Shown here: piece after piece, positions 27,703 to 42,486 of the stretch | How the letters are laid out: every line of letters starts with the position of its first letter | Position numbering within the stretch: position 1 is the first letter of the stretch | Source: Anseranas semipalmata | Taxonomy: Eukaryota > Chordata > Aves > Anseriformes > Anseranatidae | Direction: 5' to 3' | Assembly (NCBI GenBank): GCA_013399115.1 | Contig: VXAA01003830.1 | Span: forward strand, 336,656-400,655 | Length of the DNA stretch: 64,000 nucleotides | Position numbers and translations under genes: made by a program | Notes under the pieces: generated by a model | What the model saw: only the letters and a program-made list of their open reading frames with translations | Told to the model about the DNA's origin: nothing | Databases searched by the model: none

Positions 27703-29900
27703 CTTCTACATGCTAATGCTCTTTCTTGCTTAAACAGTTCACAGTGGCACTGCGGTGAAGGCTGGTCCAGAAGGGATCAAATCCACTTAATTAAGGCTTC
27801 TCAAATGCTTAATGTAACAGTCTGCCAAAGTTCCTTATATATTCATTATGGAAATGAAGTGCTTTAAGAGACCTCTGGGGGTGAATCCTGGCTATATCCA
27901 TAACAGGGACCTAGCAAGAGCTTCCAGGTCCAGATGCATATCTCAGCCACGACCATTTCTTTCTGTGAGAAGTAAATCCAGGTGTGGAGGTTGGGAGCTA
28001 GCAGCTAGCTGAAGGGAAAACCAGGGCTGTGAGGCACCTGCTTTACCTGCCCAAATGCAGCTCTATGGGGAAATGAGACACTTGTTTAGGGAAACCCAGA
28101 TCCCTTTAGCTATACAACCATCTTTCCTGTCACTTAGGTGTACCACTTGGCTTCCAGATGAAGGGAGTTGAGCATAGCTGTTACCCTGAAGATCAAACCT
28201 GGAGTTCAGTCTTGCACATGAATAGGCAAAGGACACTTCTCAATGCAATCCTACAATTATACCGACATCTTCATCTAAACATTTTAATGCACTTTCTTGA
28301 CAGAAAACATTTTCATAAATAAGTACATTTTTTTTATCATTGAAATGACCTACATGTTGTGTTTGTTGGTTTGGTTGTTTTTTGTCNCATTACAAGTTTT
28401 TTTTCTAAAAGTAGCTTTGCTTTCATTTTTCGAGGGTCTTTTGAGACTTCCTTTTTTAAACTTCCATCTAAGATGATATTTTTAACAAGCAGCAATTATA
28501 AAACACAATACCTGATAGCTTCCCAGACAGATGGATCACAAGAGTGTAATTGGAGGTGGGTAGGAAATTACACTCCTACCATTCACAGATGCCTCTGTTC
28601 CTTAGACAGATACATGTCTTCTGATCCTTGAGAGCTCTTTAATCTAACAAGCACACAGGGAAGAAAATATCCTGCTTATTTCTACATTGAATGTTGTTGA
28701 CTACAACTCTGTCAATCAGCACAACCCATTTCAATTAGGTTTTACATAGTGGATTTTGACAAATCGCCGTCTGTTAGAATGAAGTTGCTATTGGAACACG
28801 TTGCTAAATGGTGTGATGCATTTTCCATTATTTATCCAGTCCCGACTCAAAGTCTCTGTCTAAAATATGTGCTGCAGTTTCACCATAAATTGTTACGTTG
28901 GGAGCAGTTTTCACAGTACAAAATCTATGGCTTGTGCAATACCACTCAAAACAGGAGTAAATATTGCAGGAAAAAAGCCTCAGTCCCCCTGTTCTAAAGC
29001 AACTGGGGACCACAAAGAGGAACCATTTTGTGGTAAATTTTGTGTTGCTAAGTATCAAGAAAGGACACAAGGCTGCTATGTCATTCAGGCATTTCTGGAC
29101 ATGCTGAAGCCGTGACTGACCTAGGGGTAATCTCTGGTGTTTCTGGATAATTTCTTGTTCCAGAAATAACCTGATAAGTTGAATGATGAAAGGCTCACCC
29201 CCACCCACACAGAAGAGCACTGGGGAGCACCAGTGCCCCTGTCAGAGACACGAGCCCCCACCCCGGCCCCCCTGGCCTGTCCCAGGAGAGCATCGGCCCC
29301 ACAGGCCAGGTGAGACCCAGCCGCATGGGGGGACTCTCGGGGGCACCGCAAAAAAACAGGGGGTCCCTGCTGTGGGAGACAGAGCTTATTATGGGATGCC
29401 AAGAAAGAGCATCCTGGGGTTGTGTAATACTTACTGTGGGATGCTTAGGGAAGGAATCAAAGGCTGGGAAAGGATTTGTGTGCCTATTGAGAACAGGCGC
29501 CCAGTCTCGCTGGGGGACAAGGAGCCGCAGCAGCCTCCCCTCTACAGGGCTACCAGTTTTGGCAACTTCTAGCATAAGCTTTGTGGATATTTCCAGGCAA
29601 AGTTTGAAATTAAGCATCCATTAGTCTTAAATGAATTGTCAGACGTCAGACTGAAATAAAACATGAGCTGCAATGGCCATTAGCATAGGAAACAGAAGGA
29701 AAGTAAATAACAATACCAGATCCTCTCAGTAAAGCCACACTACCTCCATTTCCAGCTCAGCCTTGAGCTCTTCTAGCAGCGATAAAGACAGACGTGGTAT
29801 GGAAAATGATGGAGGGAAAGCCAAGAAGCTGGGGAGGGGACATCCTGGGAGGTCTGACAGCTGTCAGCTCTCAGGGCAGAGGACAATTAGGTCAATGTAG

Positions 29901-30065
29901 GACGTATTTGTAAAAGCGTCCCGACCAAGCGGATCAGCCTCACGAGGACCTGGCGCCCTCCCAGGCCGCTGACACCCGCTGACCCAGAGCAGAGGCAATC
30001 AGAGGCAGGCAGTGCAGCCGGGCAGCACGGAGGAGCACAGCCCAGCCCGGCGCGGGTTGGACGGC
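29901..30065. promoter_or_regulatory. CpG cluster, possible regulatory site
   Basis: About 14 CpG dinucleotides in 165 bases, dense for this window, in G+C-rich sequence. It is too short for a standard CpG island. It could be an enhancer or an unannotated RNA promoter, but only the composition is seen. Confidence 0.3.
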
Positions 30066-33000
30066 AGCCTTCCTCCTGACAGCTCTCTTCCCAGCACCAA
30101 ACACGTCCAAGAAGCAGCGTTTGTAAAAATGCCGTTCACAAAATTAGAAGGAAAGTAGGAGGAGAAGGAGGAGGAGGAGATTGACAGCGTCAATATAACA
30201 ACAGGCAGCACTGCCAGCCCCGATCAGGAGCGTTCTGTATTTGTCACGTTGGTTGGCTGGTCGGCTTGTTTGTCTTCATAACACCCGGTGGGTTTCTGCT
30301 TGTTCACCTTTTGGGTTTTGAGCCTTGAAGTTTTTCTTTCAGGCTTTTCTTCAGCAAACACTAAGCGATGCTTAGAAAATGACTTTCTTTAATACAAATT
30401 GAAACCTGAGATTTTTCTGTGCTCACAGGAAATGATACAAAGAAAATGACTGGCACCAAGAGCCACACAACAAAGCCATTGCACCACCACTTTTCCAAGC
30501 TGTTAAGGTGACTACGGGAGAGTTCACATTTCTATAGGGCAGGTACAGATGTTCCTCCTCCCCATCCTCTCCTTTGGCCAAAAAATATCCTAATTGCTCA
30601 TCTGTGAGGGCAGATCTAGTTTTCCTTAGCTATGGGACAGGTAGGGTATGAAGACAGCAAAGAGACCCCATGTCTGCAGCAACTCAGCTGCCAGTCATGT
30701 GCTTGGCAGGGCAGAAGGCATTGCTCATCGAGTAGATTTGCTGTTGCTATAACCAGGAATGGGCTGTGAAGTTCCTCAGGCAAAATAGCAGGATCCCTCT
30801 ATTTTAAGGAATGTGTGTGTACACTGAGTATATAAACCAGATCTGACATCCAAAGCGGCAGACAAAATTAAGAGAAAATGAAAAGAATGCTATTTATGAC
30901 TGAAAAAAAAATCACGTTAAGATTAGCAACAAGCAAAAGAGAGCCAGAGAACTCTATAATCCTGTTGCCTTGTCTCTTCCAGTGTTTTGCAACAGCAACA
31001 AAAACGGCCACAATATCAGCGTTTAAAATGCAGCACATGCCCCAAATGTTTTTACAGTGGCTGTTCACAAGCAGGGTTAAGCTCTGCTGCAGAGTAGCCA
31101 GATTTATCACTTCACATTACCCACAAAACAAGATGTATTTACCCAGGAGATCAAGCACTGCAGCCTATCAGTCACTTCTGAAAAAACTGGCCTGAGCAAA
31201 CAGGTTGAAAGCCCAGCTGCCAAACATCACCTGCTCACTAATTACCCTTTTCACAGACAGTAATTGATTTACCTGGTCATTATCATATCATTACCTACCT
31301 TTCCTGGGCTCCCTGCACCCTCAGTTTCTCCGGGGACAGCCCCAGAGGGGGTAGAGGAGCAGGAAGCCACCACTGCTCAAGACCACCAGGCAGGACCACC
31401 TGCCTGAAGCCACCCCAAGGGGTGGGCAACTCCTCACTGAGCCACAAGCTCCGTATTAAAACAGCCACAGTGACCACCGAACCCAGCGACCACCGAGCCT
31501 CGCTAATTTGGCACAACAGAAACAGGTGTCCCCCAGAAGGACCCCAGCTGATCAGTGCACGGGGCAGCAGCATGCGGCTCTCCTCCTCAGGACAAAGTCC
31601 CGCAGAGGTGCTTGCCAGCCTCTGGCAGGAGTTTCGTCTCTCCTCAAGGACCTCGGGCTTGCTGTGGAGCAGCGAGCTCAGTAAAACAAGACCACGCTGA
31701 GCTGGCCTGAAAGCCCAGCTCCTCTGCAACTTCATTTGTGTGTTCAGATGGGTTGAAAAGAGAGCATCCATCTTCCAATTTCCCGTCTTTGGCCATTTTG
31801 AAGTTGGCCTTTATTATTTTTTTTCTTAAATGTTAAATTAAAAAAAAAAAAAACTTCATTTAATATAGAAACATTATTACAGATACTGGAAAGTTTCTAA
31901 CATTTGACCTGAAATGCACACATTAGATTAAACTCTTGGATGCAATGTCTGAACTAATGTAGGTCATTGCAAAGAAATAATTGCTAAATTTAAGCCTATA
32001 TGAAGAAACTATTCAGTGAAGCTGGATAATTGCAAAACAAGGCATGTAAGACTAGATAGGAACACAGATTCTACTTCAGTCACTTATCAGTATCAAAGTA
32101 CTCAAGACAGGTGATTATCTCAGTGAATATATGTAACAGCACATAAATCCTTCATCTATAATGCCTCCAGTGCAGCCTATGTGAGCAAATAAGAGTCATC
32201 CAGCCAGCATTGCTCCGTGGCGCCCATGGGCAACAGGCAATCCATAAGATACCAGAAGGTGGTCCGTGAACTGATTGCAGAAAAATAATTAAGAAACTAA
32301 ACCAAAACACACACAAGCCATCCCACGCAGTTGGCAGGCACTCATGTCAGTGCCTGCCCACAGGCACAGCTCGCTCCCTGGCTGCTTGTGCTCAGATCAA
32401 AAAGGCTTGTTGGTCCTTTGATTTTAAAAGATTGAGAAACACTCATTTAGCTCCTGTGAAAGAGGACAGAGCTGTCACTTCAGGTCCCAAAGCCTGCATC
32501 CTCTCCCACTGCAACCAGCCGCATGCCACCTCCTCCCCACTGTCCGTCCATCACGCAGAAGCTACCAGGATTTCCCTGGCTGGCAGCAGAAATAGGTCCA
32601 AGCTGGAAAATCTGCACCTTGAGTCAAACTTCCTCAAAACTCTTCCCCACCCTGCTCCCAAAACCCCCGGCAGGCAGCGTCAGTAGGGTTCAGGAGCAGA
32701 CCCCGCGGAGCTGAGCAGCCTGAGGGGCAGTGTTACCGCTCCAGCAGTGATGCTGCCTCATTCGCCTCCTGCAGGATCAGCCCAATCCCCAGCCCCTGCC
32801 TGGGAGCAGGGCGAAGAATGCCCTGGATTCCCTGGTGCAAGGGAGTTCATAGCTGGGAGACTGCAGCCAGGGGGACAAGGCTTGTCCGGTGGTTAAATAA
32901 GAGGTGAAAGGATCGCATTATGTATAAATTTGGCATGCCAACATCACCAAATCAAAACACATATGAAGAAATAATAACATGTATTTTAAAATATTACAAA

Positions 33001-36000
33001 CCCCATGGGTTTTCCAGGGAACAATTACCATGACCTGCTGCAAGTTATTGGGCATGCATGTTTAGCTGATAGATTTTATTAGTAAAATAGATTTTTCTGT
33101 TTCAAGACCTGTTCTAGTCTGCAATTAGGAGTGTGATAATGTTGTTTCCCCCGAGAAAGAAGCCATCTTAGATATAAGAAAAATGCAGTTCAGCATTCTT
33201 ATTTTTAAAAAGACCTTTTATTTGAAGAGAAGATGTGCTTTTTTCCCCACTGTTTGTGTGCAGAACTAGGACCAGCAAGCTCCCTGTTTCTCCTTGTTTG
33301 GGGGTAACATCAGAAATTGCCTGAATGTTTTTCCTAAGAGCCAAGAAAGTCAGCCAAGTAATCATGTGGGGTTGTGTGGCCAAAGGTACATAAACTGACT
33401 TCACATTGGACCCACAGTAGATCAGGTTGCATGGGGCGGAATGAAATAAAAAAATCCCAAAAGTCTAGTTTCTTTGGAAACATACCAAAACTGTCTCACT
33501 ATACCAACCTGGCACATCATATGTAAGAAAGTGACTATTTCCTAGTACAGTATATGGGGTGTTTTATAGAAGTCAAAAAATCAGAATGGCCTTAGTTTGA
33601 CATCGTAAACACAATATACTGTAATGTCATTGAGAGACTACTTGTTAACCTACTTGTCCCAAGATTAAATGCTGAAATTGAGCACACAGACCTACCTACA
33701 GTTTCCCCCTGAGCACAGACATGCCAGAAAAGTCTCATTGCCATACAACTTGGAAATAATTACAATAGCTACGTAATAGTAGAAACCACTTCTGTTTAAT
33801 TCACCGATATTATTTATGTCTGCCCAGAGAGTTTGCAGCGCTGGAAAGCAACTGTATGAGAACAGCACCTTCCTATGCAGCAGATCTTTGCCCTGTCTGC
33901 ATCTCCTGCTTGCTCTGGAAGATCAGCCCTCCCTGCAGAGCTGCACCCCCTGCCAGGGGGCCGCTGCCCCCAAGGCCCTGGGTCAGGACCGCACCGCAAC
34001 TGGTGTAGGGAAAGCAGGGCTGCAACAGGGCTGCTCTGCAGCTTGGCTTTGCACACCTGATGCTATCCAAGGTTATTTTTATTTTTCCTTCTCAAGACCA
34101 GGCCTGCAATGACAACTTTGAAGGTGAAAGGGTTGCAGAGGACTAACAGGTGTCTCCTCCACCCAGCTGATACCGTTTTAGCTTTTGGTGAGAATGGACT
34201 GAAACAATCTGCTGTGCATAAGGTGTAGCTGTGGGCTTGGCAACGGGGCAGGAGGGGGAGAGCTGTCACTGAAGCCCATGAGCCCAAAGTCAAACTTCAA
34301 CTGTTACTACATTCTTAATCTATTAATATGTTTAATAAGATTGGATTATCTTTTTTGATGGGCTGCATCATGTATTGGAGCTAGAGCATCATTCTTACTA
34401 AATTAGATATATCATCCCCAATGTAATTTATAGATCACTAACAGCCTGGAGACAGGGATAACTACACTTTTAAGAATAAGAAGCAATGATAATTAAAAGG
34501 CGTTGCAGAAAAAAAAATGAATATGATTTTATGCAAATCAAGGTTGTTTTTTTGTTGTTGTTGTTAAGTAAATTGGTATTTGTTAAGACTATTTTGTCAC
34601 AGATTAGCTTGTGATCTCCCCCAAAAAAGATAGCTTCACCACCTCATGCATGATGCCTAGCCTTTCACAGCTATAAAATACAAAAAAAAGCAATGGCATT
34701 TACATCTGATGACAGTTGCTCCAGCTCCAGACCGTAATTACCAGGTGTCCAGGTACACACAGATAACAAAAGAAGTGAGAAAGCACTAAGCCAGGCAACT
34801 AACTGACTTCCTAAGCAGCACAGGACCTAGACCCAGAAATTTCTGCCCGCAGCTCCTTTATGCCTCGCTTTCTAAATATCTTTCTGTAGCTGCATCCAAG
34901 CGATGGCAAATCCATCATGCCTGCAGGAGAGCTGCTCCTGCAGTTAGCCGTTAATAGATGAAGGTGGCCTTACTTGCAGAAGTGATTCAGGCAATAAGGA
35001 GTCTAAACTCTACTTACGAAATTTACTCCTAAAGTCTGAAGATATTTCCAAAACTTTAAGTCAGACATGATTTTTTTTTTAGTTTTTATTTATTTGTTGT
35101 TTTACCTTGTATGGCTATTAACATGTAGCAATTAACTCGGTCGCATTCTCGTTGCTGCTGACTATCCACAGTGATTGGGTCTAGCAGCTTGCTCTCACTG
35201 CTGCATTCCTCAGCTGGACCAGATGTCAGTCCCTTCGTTTCGGAAGGGCTGAAAGCTGATTCCGGGAGAGAGAAAGTCCCCAGCCCCTTTTAAACTCTCC
35301 ACGCCTGTCTTGGTTTTTGTTTGTTTTTTCCTTCTCTTGTCATGAAAGGACAGAGCACTGATGAACCTAACCCAGTACAAGGTTATCCAAGTTATCTGCT
35401 TGCCATTAGGTATCCAGTGAGCAGCAGTGAATTATTTATTCCAGCTTTCTAGGCAGGTGTGTGGCAAATTTCCATAGAGCTTTAATGGGAATCAGATTGC
35501 CAGCTTCAAACCCAAATTCTTCATCTGCACCACAGCATGACTGTGAAGTGTTGCTGAGCAAGGGCGGGGTGAACAGCTATGTAGAAACAGACTGCGCGGT
35601 CACAGCTGGAAGAAGTATGTGGGTCTCACTTAATAAAACTCAATACAAAATATTTGTAGCTATTCAAAAACATCGAGAAAGCCGGCAACGTGATACACTT
35701 CATGTAACCAACATGAATCTCTCAGTAGGACGGGTGCATACTGCACTTCGAAGGTTGATTATTGGTGGAGACTTGGTTTTCAGAGCAGGCATGAGCACCC
35801 GCGCACAGCACCTGCTGGTGGCACGCGGCTGAGGGTGGCAATGCTCAGCAAGGACACTCCTTGCATGCAGCATCACTCTTCCATTTCCAGTGGAAATTCA
35901 GAGCAGCCCGTGAAGAGACAGGCTTCATCTATGCATAACAGTGGAGATCAGGGCACAAACATCTCATCCAAAAGCAGGTGCTGACAGCAGTCCTCCAACC

Positions 36001-38332
36001 ATCGCACGCTTCTCTGAGAGGTGCCCAGATGACCGCGTCCAACACTGGCAGCAGAAGCCAGTTGAGATGAATCGCACCATGGGCAAGTGATCCACGAGAA
36101 CCCTTTGCAGGTGGTGGCCTCCAGATGAAGTCCAGCTTGTGTGGCCTCAAGGGCTTGCTGTGGCCGGCAACCAGCAAGCCGGGATCCCAATGGCACCGGT
36201 GCTGCAGGATCTGCTCTAGGAGCGGGTGGTGGCTCCTGGCAGCGTTCCCCCTGCCAAGTCGATTCCTAACAGTGGGTCAGGTAGGGTCAATGTTTAGCAA
36301 CGTTTCATGAGGAGCTATGGGATACACTTTCTGTGGAGCGCAGTACACGCCTAAATGCCCAGAAAAAACTCTTTGCACAGGGAAATAATACAATGCCTAT
36401 ATTTATTCCCTGCCAATAGGAAACATGACTCAAAGACAGATATTAAAAACAAAAAAAAAGGCCTGATTTTTTACCACCACTACAACTTTGTGCTGATTTG
36501 GTCAAAAATAAAAAACCCTTGCAAATGACAAAATCCGCACAGTTCTAGAGCAACAAAGCAGATGAGTGCGGACGAACAAAAAGTTGGTTACAACCGACAG
36601 TGTCTGAATTTGTTTCTTTTAATAGATAAATGTCTGTGATTATCACAAAATGGGTAGAGCCAGCAGTTTCACTGAAGTGTCCTCGACTGAAGGGCCCTCG
36701 CTGTCTCCCTAGGCTTGCACAAATTGAATGACTGCAAGGACGGCTTATCTGCTCTCCTCGCCAGCAGGGCACCGAGGGATGGCTGAGAAATGAGGGTCTC
36801 AATTAGGGATGGGGAGAGGGAGCGCTGTGCCTGGATACTGCCTGTGTTTGCCATGCTGTAGCTTGAACGTGTGCCAGTGGTAGGCGTACCTTTATCACAG
36901 CGGAGCAGACAAACAGTCAGTGCACCCGAAATCTCAAAGCTGTCTCAAATAACCAAGCCTCGAAAACAATTGAAAACACCTCGAAGGTCACTGCTGTGGG
37001 TTCTGTTGCCCTGGGTACCATGCACCCTCAGGTGAAACAGCTACGTGGGGGCAACCTGATTCTTAATTACCCACTTAAATGACAAGGAAACAAAATAGAA
37101 GTGGAAAGAACAAGCGGAAGAAGTTCCAGTTCGCTTATAATTTCAATGCACAACACAGAGCTCAATACCTGCTGCTGTCTCATCTGGATCCATCTCCAAA
37201 TGAGGTGTTTCAAACCATGTTAAACACCTTTGCGAATTAATTCTGCAAGTTGCATATTGAACATCGAATGCAAAAGCGAAGTGGAAGCTCCGCAATGCTA
37301 TGAAAGCTTATCCAGAAAGAGACTTGGACACACAAACAGAAACAGCAGTCACAGGACAGCAGAGAATGGTGCAGGGGATTCAGTGAAAACGGGGCCTTGG
37401 TGAAGGGTTGGGCTCTGGTTTTGCAGACCTAACCAGCAGGGACACACTCCGATTCTCCAGAAGAAGGTGTCTGTGAACTAAACAACTACAACCTGGGAGA
37501 AAGCTTCCTATTCCACCAATTTCATCTCCATTTAGCACTGCCTCTGCTCAAACCTCTACTTTCTCTTCCCAGATCACGAACACTGGCCAACAGCTTGCAG
37601 CAGACTGCTCACCAATGCCTCCGGTCTGCCCACATTTGTGATTTTCTACTTCTTTTCTACTTTTCTATTTCAGCTTCCTCCACGCAACGCTTTTCCTCAC
37701 ACAATAATAAGAAAATCCATATTTGCCTCTGCCTTTAATGTCTTCCTCATAGATGGGCATTTCTTGAAGCCAACAACAATTGACAGGGGCAGGAAGTGAG
37801 CTCTGCACCTCTTATCCTCCCATTGCCTCTCGCCTACCTGAAGTGTTTCTTAAACGATCCACCCTCTGCTTATCCTCTTAATTAGCATCTTCCTACCTGT
37901 GTTTCTGAAATGTAAGCTGTTTCCAGGCCGGCCTCTGCACCCCCATCTCTGCTGCCCCAGACACACAGGCCTGGCTGAAGCACAGGCACTCGCTTCCCCA
38001 TCCTGCCTGCAACTGCAGTGCTCACTGCCAAGAGCACAACAGTCCTGAAAATCCAACTGCCTAAAGCAGGTTTTTTGTTTTTTTTTTTTAACACTTTTTT
38101 GTCAGAAAAGACCAATACTCTGAAATGACCATTAACCTTGATATAGTCCCCCTTACAATGTTCATAATTTCTGGCAAGACAGACTTTTCAAGATAAATTG
38201 TGATGGGTACATAGCTTACTAACACCTGTGGAAAGTCTTGGCTTGAAGATGGGAAAGTTTTCCATGAGCAGTATGAACAAAATCAACCCTGCTGAAAAAA
38301 TAAAAAGTTCAAAACAAAGGTCATTAGAACAC

Positions 38333-38362
38333 CTTTTTTTTTCTTCTTTTTTTTTTTTTTCC
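38333..38362. repeat. T-rich tract
   Basis: T runs interrupted by TTCTTC, about 30 bases. Confidence 0.85.
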
Positions 38363-40995
38363 TTTGTTTGTCATCTGCTATTTGTGATAAGTTAAAAAGG
38401 CCCTGCTGTTCTTGTACATAACACCCTTTGGAGACCAAAGGGATTCAGGGCAGAGAAGACCACAAGATCACCAAGGCGTCCATGTTCACGAGACTTAAGC
38501 CTGGTTTTGACACTCAAGAAACATCTTCTCTCTTCGGTTCTGCCAGCCCCAGCCCTCTCCTGGCTTTCCCACCTTCACTTTTCCCCTGCTTTTCTTTCAG
38601 AGCCTGGCTTTTCTGACATGCTGAGCAATACAGGCTGAGAAAAGTATGAGTGGTCATCTCAGGGCACAGCACAGAAGAGGCAGTTATGATCTTGAGATGA
38701 GGAGACTTTATTCAAAGGGACAAATAAAGTCATGAATTAAGGTATCCTGGTGGCAAAGGGGCTATTAGACATGAAATAAACAACTTTAATGAGGTTGTAA
38801 CCCTAGATTTATGGTCTCATCTCCATATACAGGATTTTAGGTGCGGAACTGCATTAGTGCTAATGGGATGTGCACAATTAAAGCCCCACATTCCAAGATG
38901 AGGACGCTGCTATTAAAATCAGCGATGAGCAAGCTCCAGAGAGGTTCTCCCATTTAGCTTGGCAGAGCGCTCCAGAACGGAGAGGCTCATTTGTAGCGGG
39001 TCTGACCGCTTTGCAGGTTGCCCATTTCTGAGCACTCGCTGTGAATCCCCTGTGTGAGGGATACAAGCACACGGACACGCCGTCTGCTCTGGGTCAGGTG
39101 TTACCCCTGTCGCTCCATACTTGCTGGGATGTCAGCTCTCCTCTTCTGGGAACGTGCTGCTGCTCTCCATGGTTAGCAAAACTCTTGACTTCAGTCTCTA
39201 GACTTCGATGGGGACAAAAAAAAGCCTAGTATGTACAAAATACAAAATATCTCAGTATTGTAAATCCGTAAATGTCGCCCTTCTACTTCGGAGTACAGCA
39301 TATATTGCTATGCCAGAGCGGCACTATGCCAGCAGAGAGCCTGGGATGCAACTTGCTTACCTGCTATTTTATAGTGGCACCAGGCAATGACCACCAGTTG
39401 AAAAGGGCAGCAGCTTACAGTATCATGTTGTTTAGCAAGCAATGCAGACTATATTCCTGAAATGGCTTTCTTGCCAGGGAATGGTAAAAGCTGTTTAAAT
39501 CTGAATAACACCACAGCGTATATGAGGGTGATGGGATAAGGTGCAGAGGCTGCAAGCAGAACTACAATGATAAAACATTAAATACTAATATGACTTTAGA
39601 TATGATATTATGCTCTCCCAAGAGTTGTAATTTTTCAGATATATGAAGCATTCAGAAAAATGGAATTGAACCCTTCATCACACAATTTTTTTTTTCCCTA
39701 CAATATTAAAAATGTAATTTTACCACAAGCTGTGGGAACTCCTGTGATCTTAATATACTTAAAGATTTTTACAAGCTAATGTTAAAACTGACTGAAATGC
39801 CATATACATCCTCATTCACACTTAGGATTAGTCTGAAAGTCATTCACTTTAATTTTACACTGTAATGTTCATATTCTTGTATTCTTCATACTCACAAATT
39901 TCAGCAGTGCAAAATTCTGACATCATTCCTGAAAAGTCCGCGTTCACACAGAATCCAGCAGAGTTTTACCACCAGCTTTAGTGGCAATAGGCTTAAGCCC
40001 AGAAGTCTTAAATCTGATAGACATTAAAGATGGAGAAAATTTACTGGTTAATCTAATTTAGCCAGCACAAGAACATTCTCTACAAGGCCAAGGTTATTAA
40101 TGGCAGCACAAGTAGCCGCATTTATGCGGAGTCTACTTAACATTTTCCATTGTAATACTCTGCTTCAGGATAACTTTGAACAATTCAGGCTAAACATTCC
40201 TGATGTTAACTGTCTGACTAATGGGATCTTTTTTTGGGAAGCTTTTGCTCAAGGGATTCAGCTATTTCCAAGACTGAGGTTACAGAAAAAAAAATGGAGA
40301 AAAACTACAATTTCACATGAAAAGCTCTGGTGCTTCCATGAAGTAAAACAAGAGTTTTGGTAATCACTCTGCTGAAAATGCAAACAATGACTGAGGAGTA
40401 AGGCTGAAAAAGCACAGAGTATGGATGGAAATAAGGTGATGTGCTAATTAGAGAATGAAGAGATAAGAAATTAAAAGCAGGTGCTAAGAAGAGATTAGGC
40501 AGAATGACCTCGTCTGGCTGGTAGCGTTACAAGGCTAGGGGTGTTCACATCTATACACATTGGCCTCAACACTGCTTTGCTGTTTGGGAAGTAGCAAAGG
40601 AACTGTTAACACCTCCCTGCTGTCAGGTCCATAACTGCATTGAGCTGCTGCTTTAGGCTCTTTAGCTCGAAGAGAGGATAACTGCGTGCCCAGTACAACC
40701 TCAAAGCACAGCCAGCATGGCAGGTTATGCAGCCTTGTACAACAAAATCTGCTTTACTAAACTTTGCAAATTTGAGCCCTCAAGAGATGGGAGAAATCTG
40801 AATTGTCAGTGCAATCTTCATCCAGTCACTCAGCACACAACCTTTTAATAGCATAATCATGTATTATTTTCTCCATAGGATGTAATAATCAGGCAATTAC
40901 GCTTAGATTCGCCAAATGATATCAAGGACCTGCTGAGCACGGACTGGATCGAGCACATTAAGCACTTTAAATGAATGTGACAGACACTGCATCAG

Positions 40996-41140
40996 TTTTA
41001 GGGAGCTTACAGTCTAAAAATACCAAAGAGCCAGAATTGACTCTCACTGCAGTGGAGGACTGAAGCACAGGGACTGAAGGACCTGCTCAGGTCATTTATC
41101 CACATCTACTGAATCCAGGCCTAAGACACAGGATTCCTTG
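40996..41140 (-). mobile_element. ancient L3-like relic, antisense
   Basis: GGGAGCTTACAGTCTAAAAA followed by GGACTGAAGCACAGGGACTG and GACCTGCTCAGGTCA parallels the reversed L3 consensus (gagcttacagtctaa ... gaggcacagag ... acttgcccaaggtca), in the same order and with similar spacing. Confidence 0.5.
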
Positions 41141-42460
41141 CTAGGCTCATGCCTCCATTGTCAGGCAGTTGCAAGTTACGAAGCAGCCCATGTGTTTTGT
41201 ATCAAGAAGAGCTGCTGTTTACGTAAGGAAATTATTCACCTATTTCTACCAACTTATGACACTCCAGTAATTAGTGACGAATTCACAGCCACTGTCTGGG
41301 AGGTAGGCAGAGATGGTGATGAGGAAGGCTTGTGGCTAGTAGGCCACAAGATAGGGACAAGCTGCTCTCCAGGAGCAGTGGTTTCCTCCTTGGGACTGCT
41401 CAGCCCATGGCCTAAGTCCTCTTTTGCCCCCTGTAATGCAGGAAGCCCTCCTACTTTGGGCAAGAGAAAAGCAGGTTCAGTTGTCTACATACAGAAAGCA
41501 GCAGCTGCATATAGAGTGGATGAGAAATTTCAGATAAATGCCTGACTACTACCACTTTAGTCATTTATTTTTAAAGTAACACGAATATTCAAAAGAACTT
41601 TCTTCTAATAATGTTGCGATTAAGAAACATTCACACCAAGGAATACTATAGGATGTACGTACATAATTTGTAGGCAGCCATAATCCAGTCACTTCCTGAG
41701 AGTGTTACTGGTTTAGTGCTTGATTCAGATGCCCCTTTTCTTCTCATTGATCCCCTTATTTCCCTTCCACAGATATATGAAGTTGAAATGTCTGAGTATC
41801 CTTCCCAAAAAGAAAATTTCCCTCTTAGAGTGAGGATTCATTATAGATTCATTAAAGGCTTACGGAAATCAATTAGCGAACGAGAGAGCTTTTCAGTTCC
41901 AAGTAGCTGCTTGTACTGCAGGCTGTTACCCACCCCATGAAGGACACTGGTGGCCCACGTGCCCCAGGTCTGTACGGCTTCCTCTGCTCCTTGTCCACTT
42001 CACACATACACCGCAATACACATAGCTGCTGGTATCAGTGCAAGTAAAGGCTTATGTCGAGCCTTATTTTCTAAAGAAATAGGGCACATGCAGCCATGCT
42101 GTCTCAACTCCACTCCAACAACTTCTAAACTCATTGGCCAAATTCGGCTAAATCTGGTAGATCAATAGGCTGAGGCATTCTGTTGGCGCAGCAGACCAGG
42201 AGGGGCTGGGACATTGCTGGAAAGCCATTTGTGCGGCCACACCGCAGATGCAAAGCATTGGGCTCGCACATGCTCAAGAGAGGGAGAAGAAGCTCTTGGA
42301 TGGAGCTGCAGATAATGTGGCAGTTGTGTGTGGGAGTCATGGTGAACAGCTATTTGTGGTTGAACTAGGAAGACCAAAAAGCCACAAGAAACCAAGTCCA
42401 TGAATGTGTGTGCTCATATATATAACTGTAGAAAGTGCTCTTCTATAAACAGCAAGCTAC

Positions 42461-42486
42461 TATTATTATTATTATTATTATTATTT
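42461..42486. repeat. (ATT)n microsatellite
   Basis: About eight and a half perfect TAT/ATT units followed by a T run. Confidence 0.95.

Larger units (their letters stand above)
27703..40995. other. intergenic, no gene recognised
   Basis: One ambiguous base (N) at 28387. G+C-richer at about 29190-31700 and 35900-36300, otherwise A+T-rich. A 123-codon frame at 35461-35832 is the cleanest open frame in this part but has no recognised family. Confidence 0.65.

Noticed and set aside
29183..29624. Frames of 104-140 codons on both strands
   Set aside because: G+C-rich, mutually overlapping, no homology recognised.
41138..41545. 135-codon plus-strand frame
   Set aside because: Begins at the edge of an L3-like relic, no recognised domain and no supporting splice sites.
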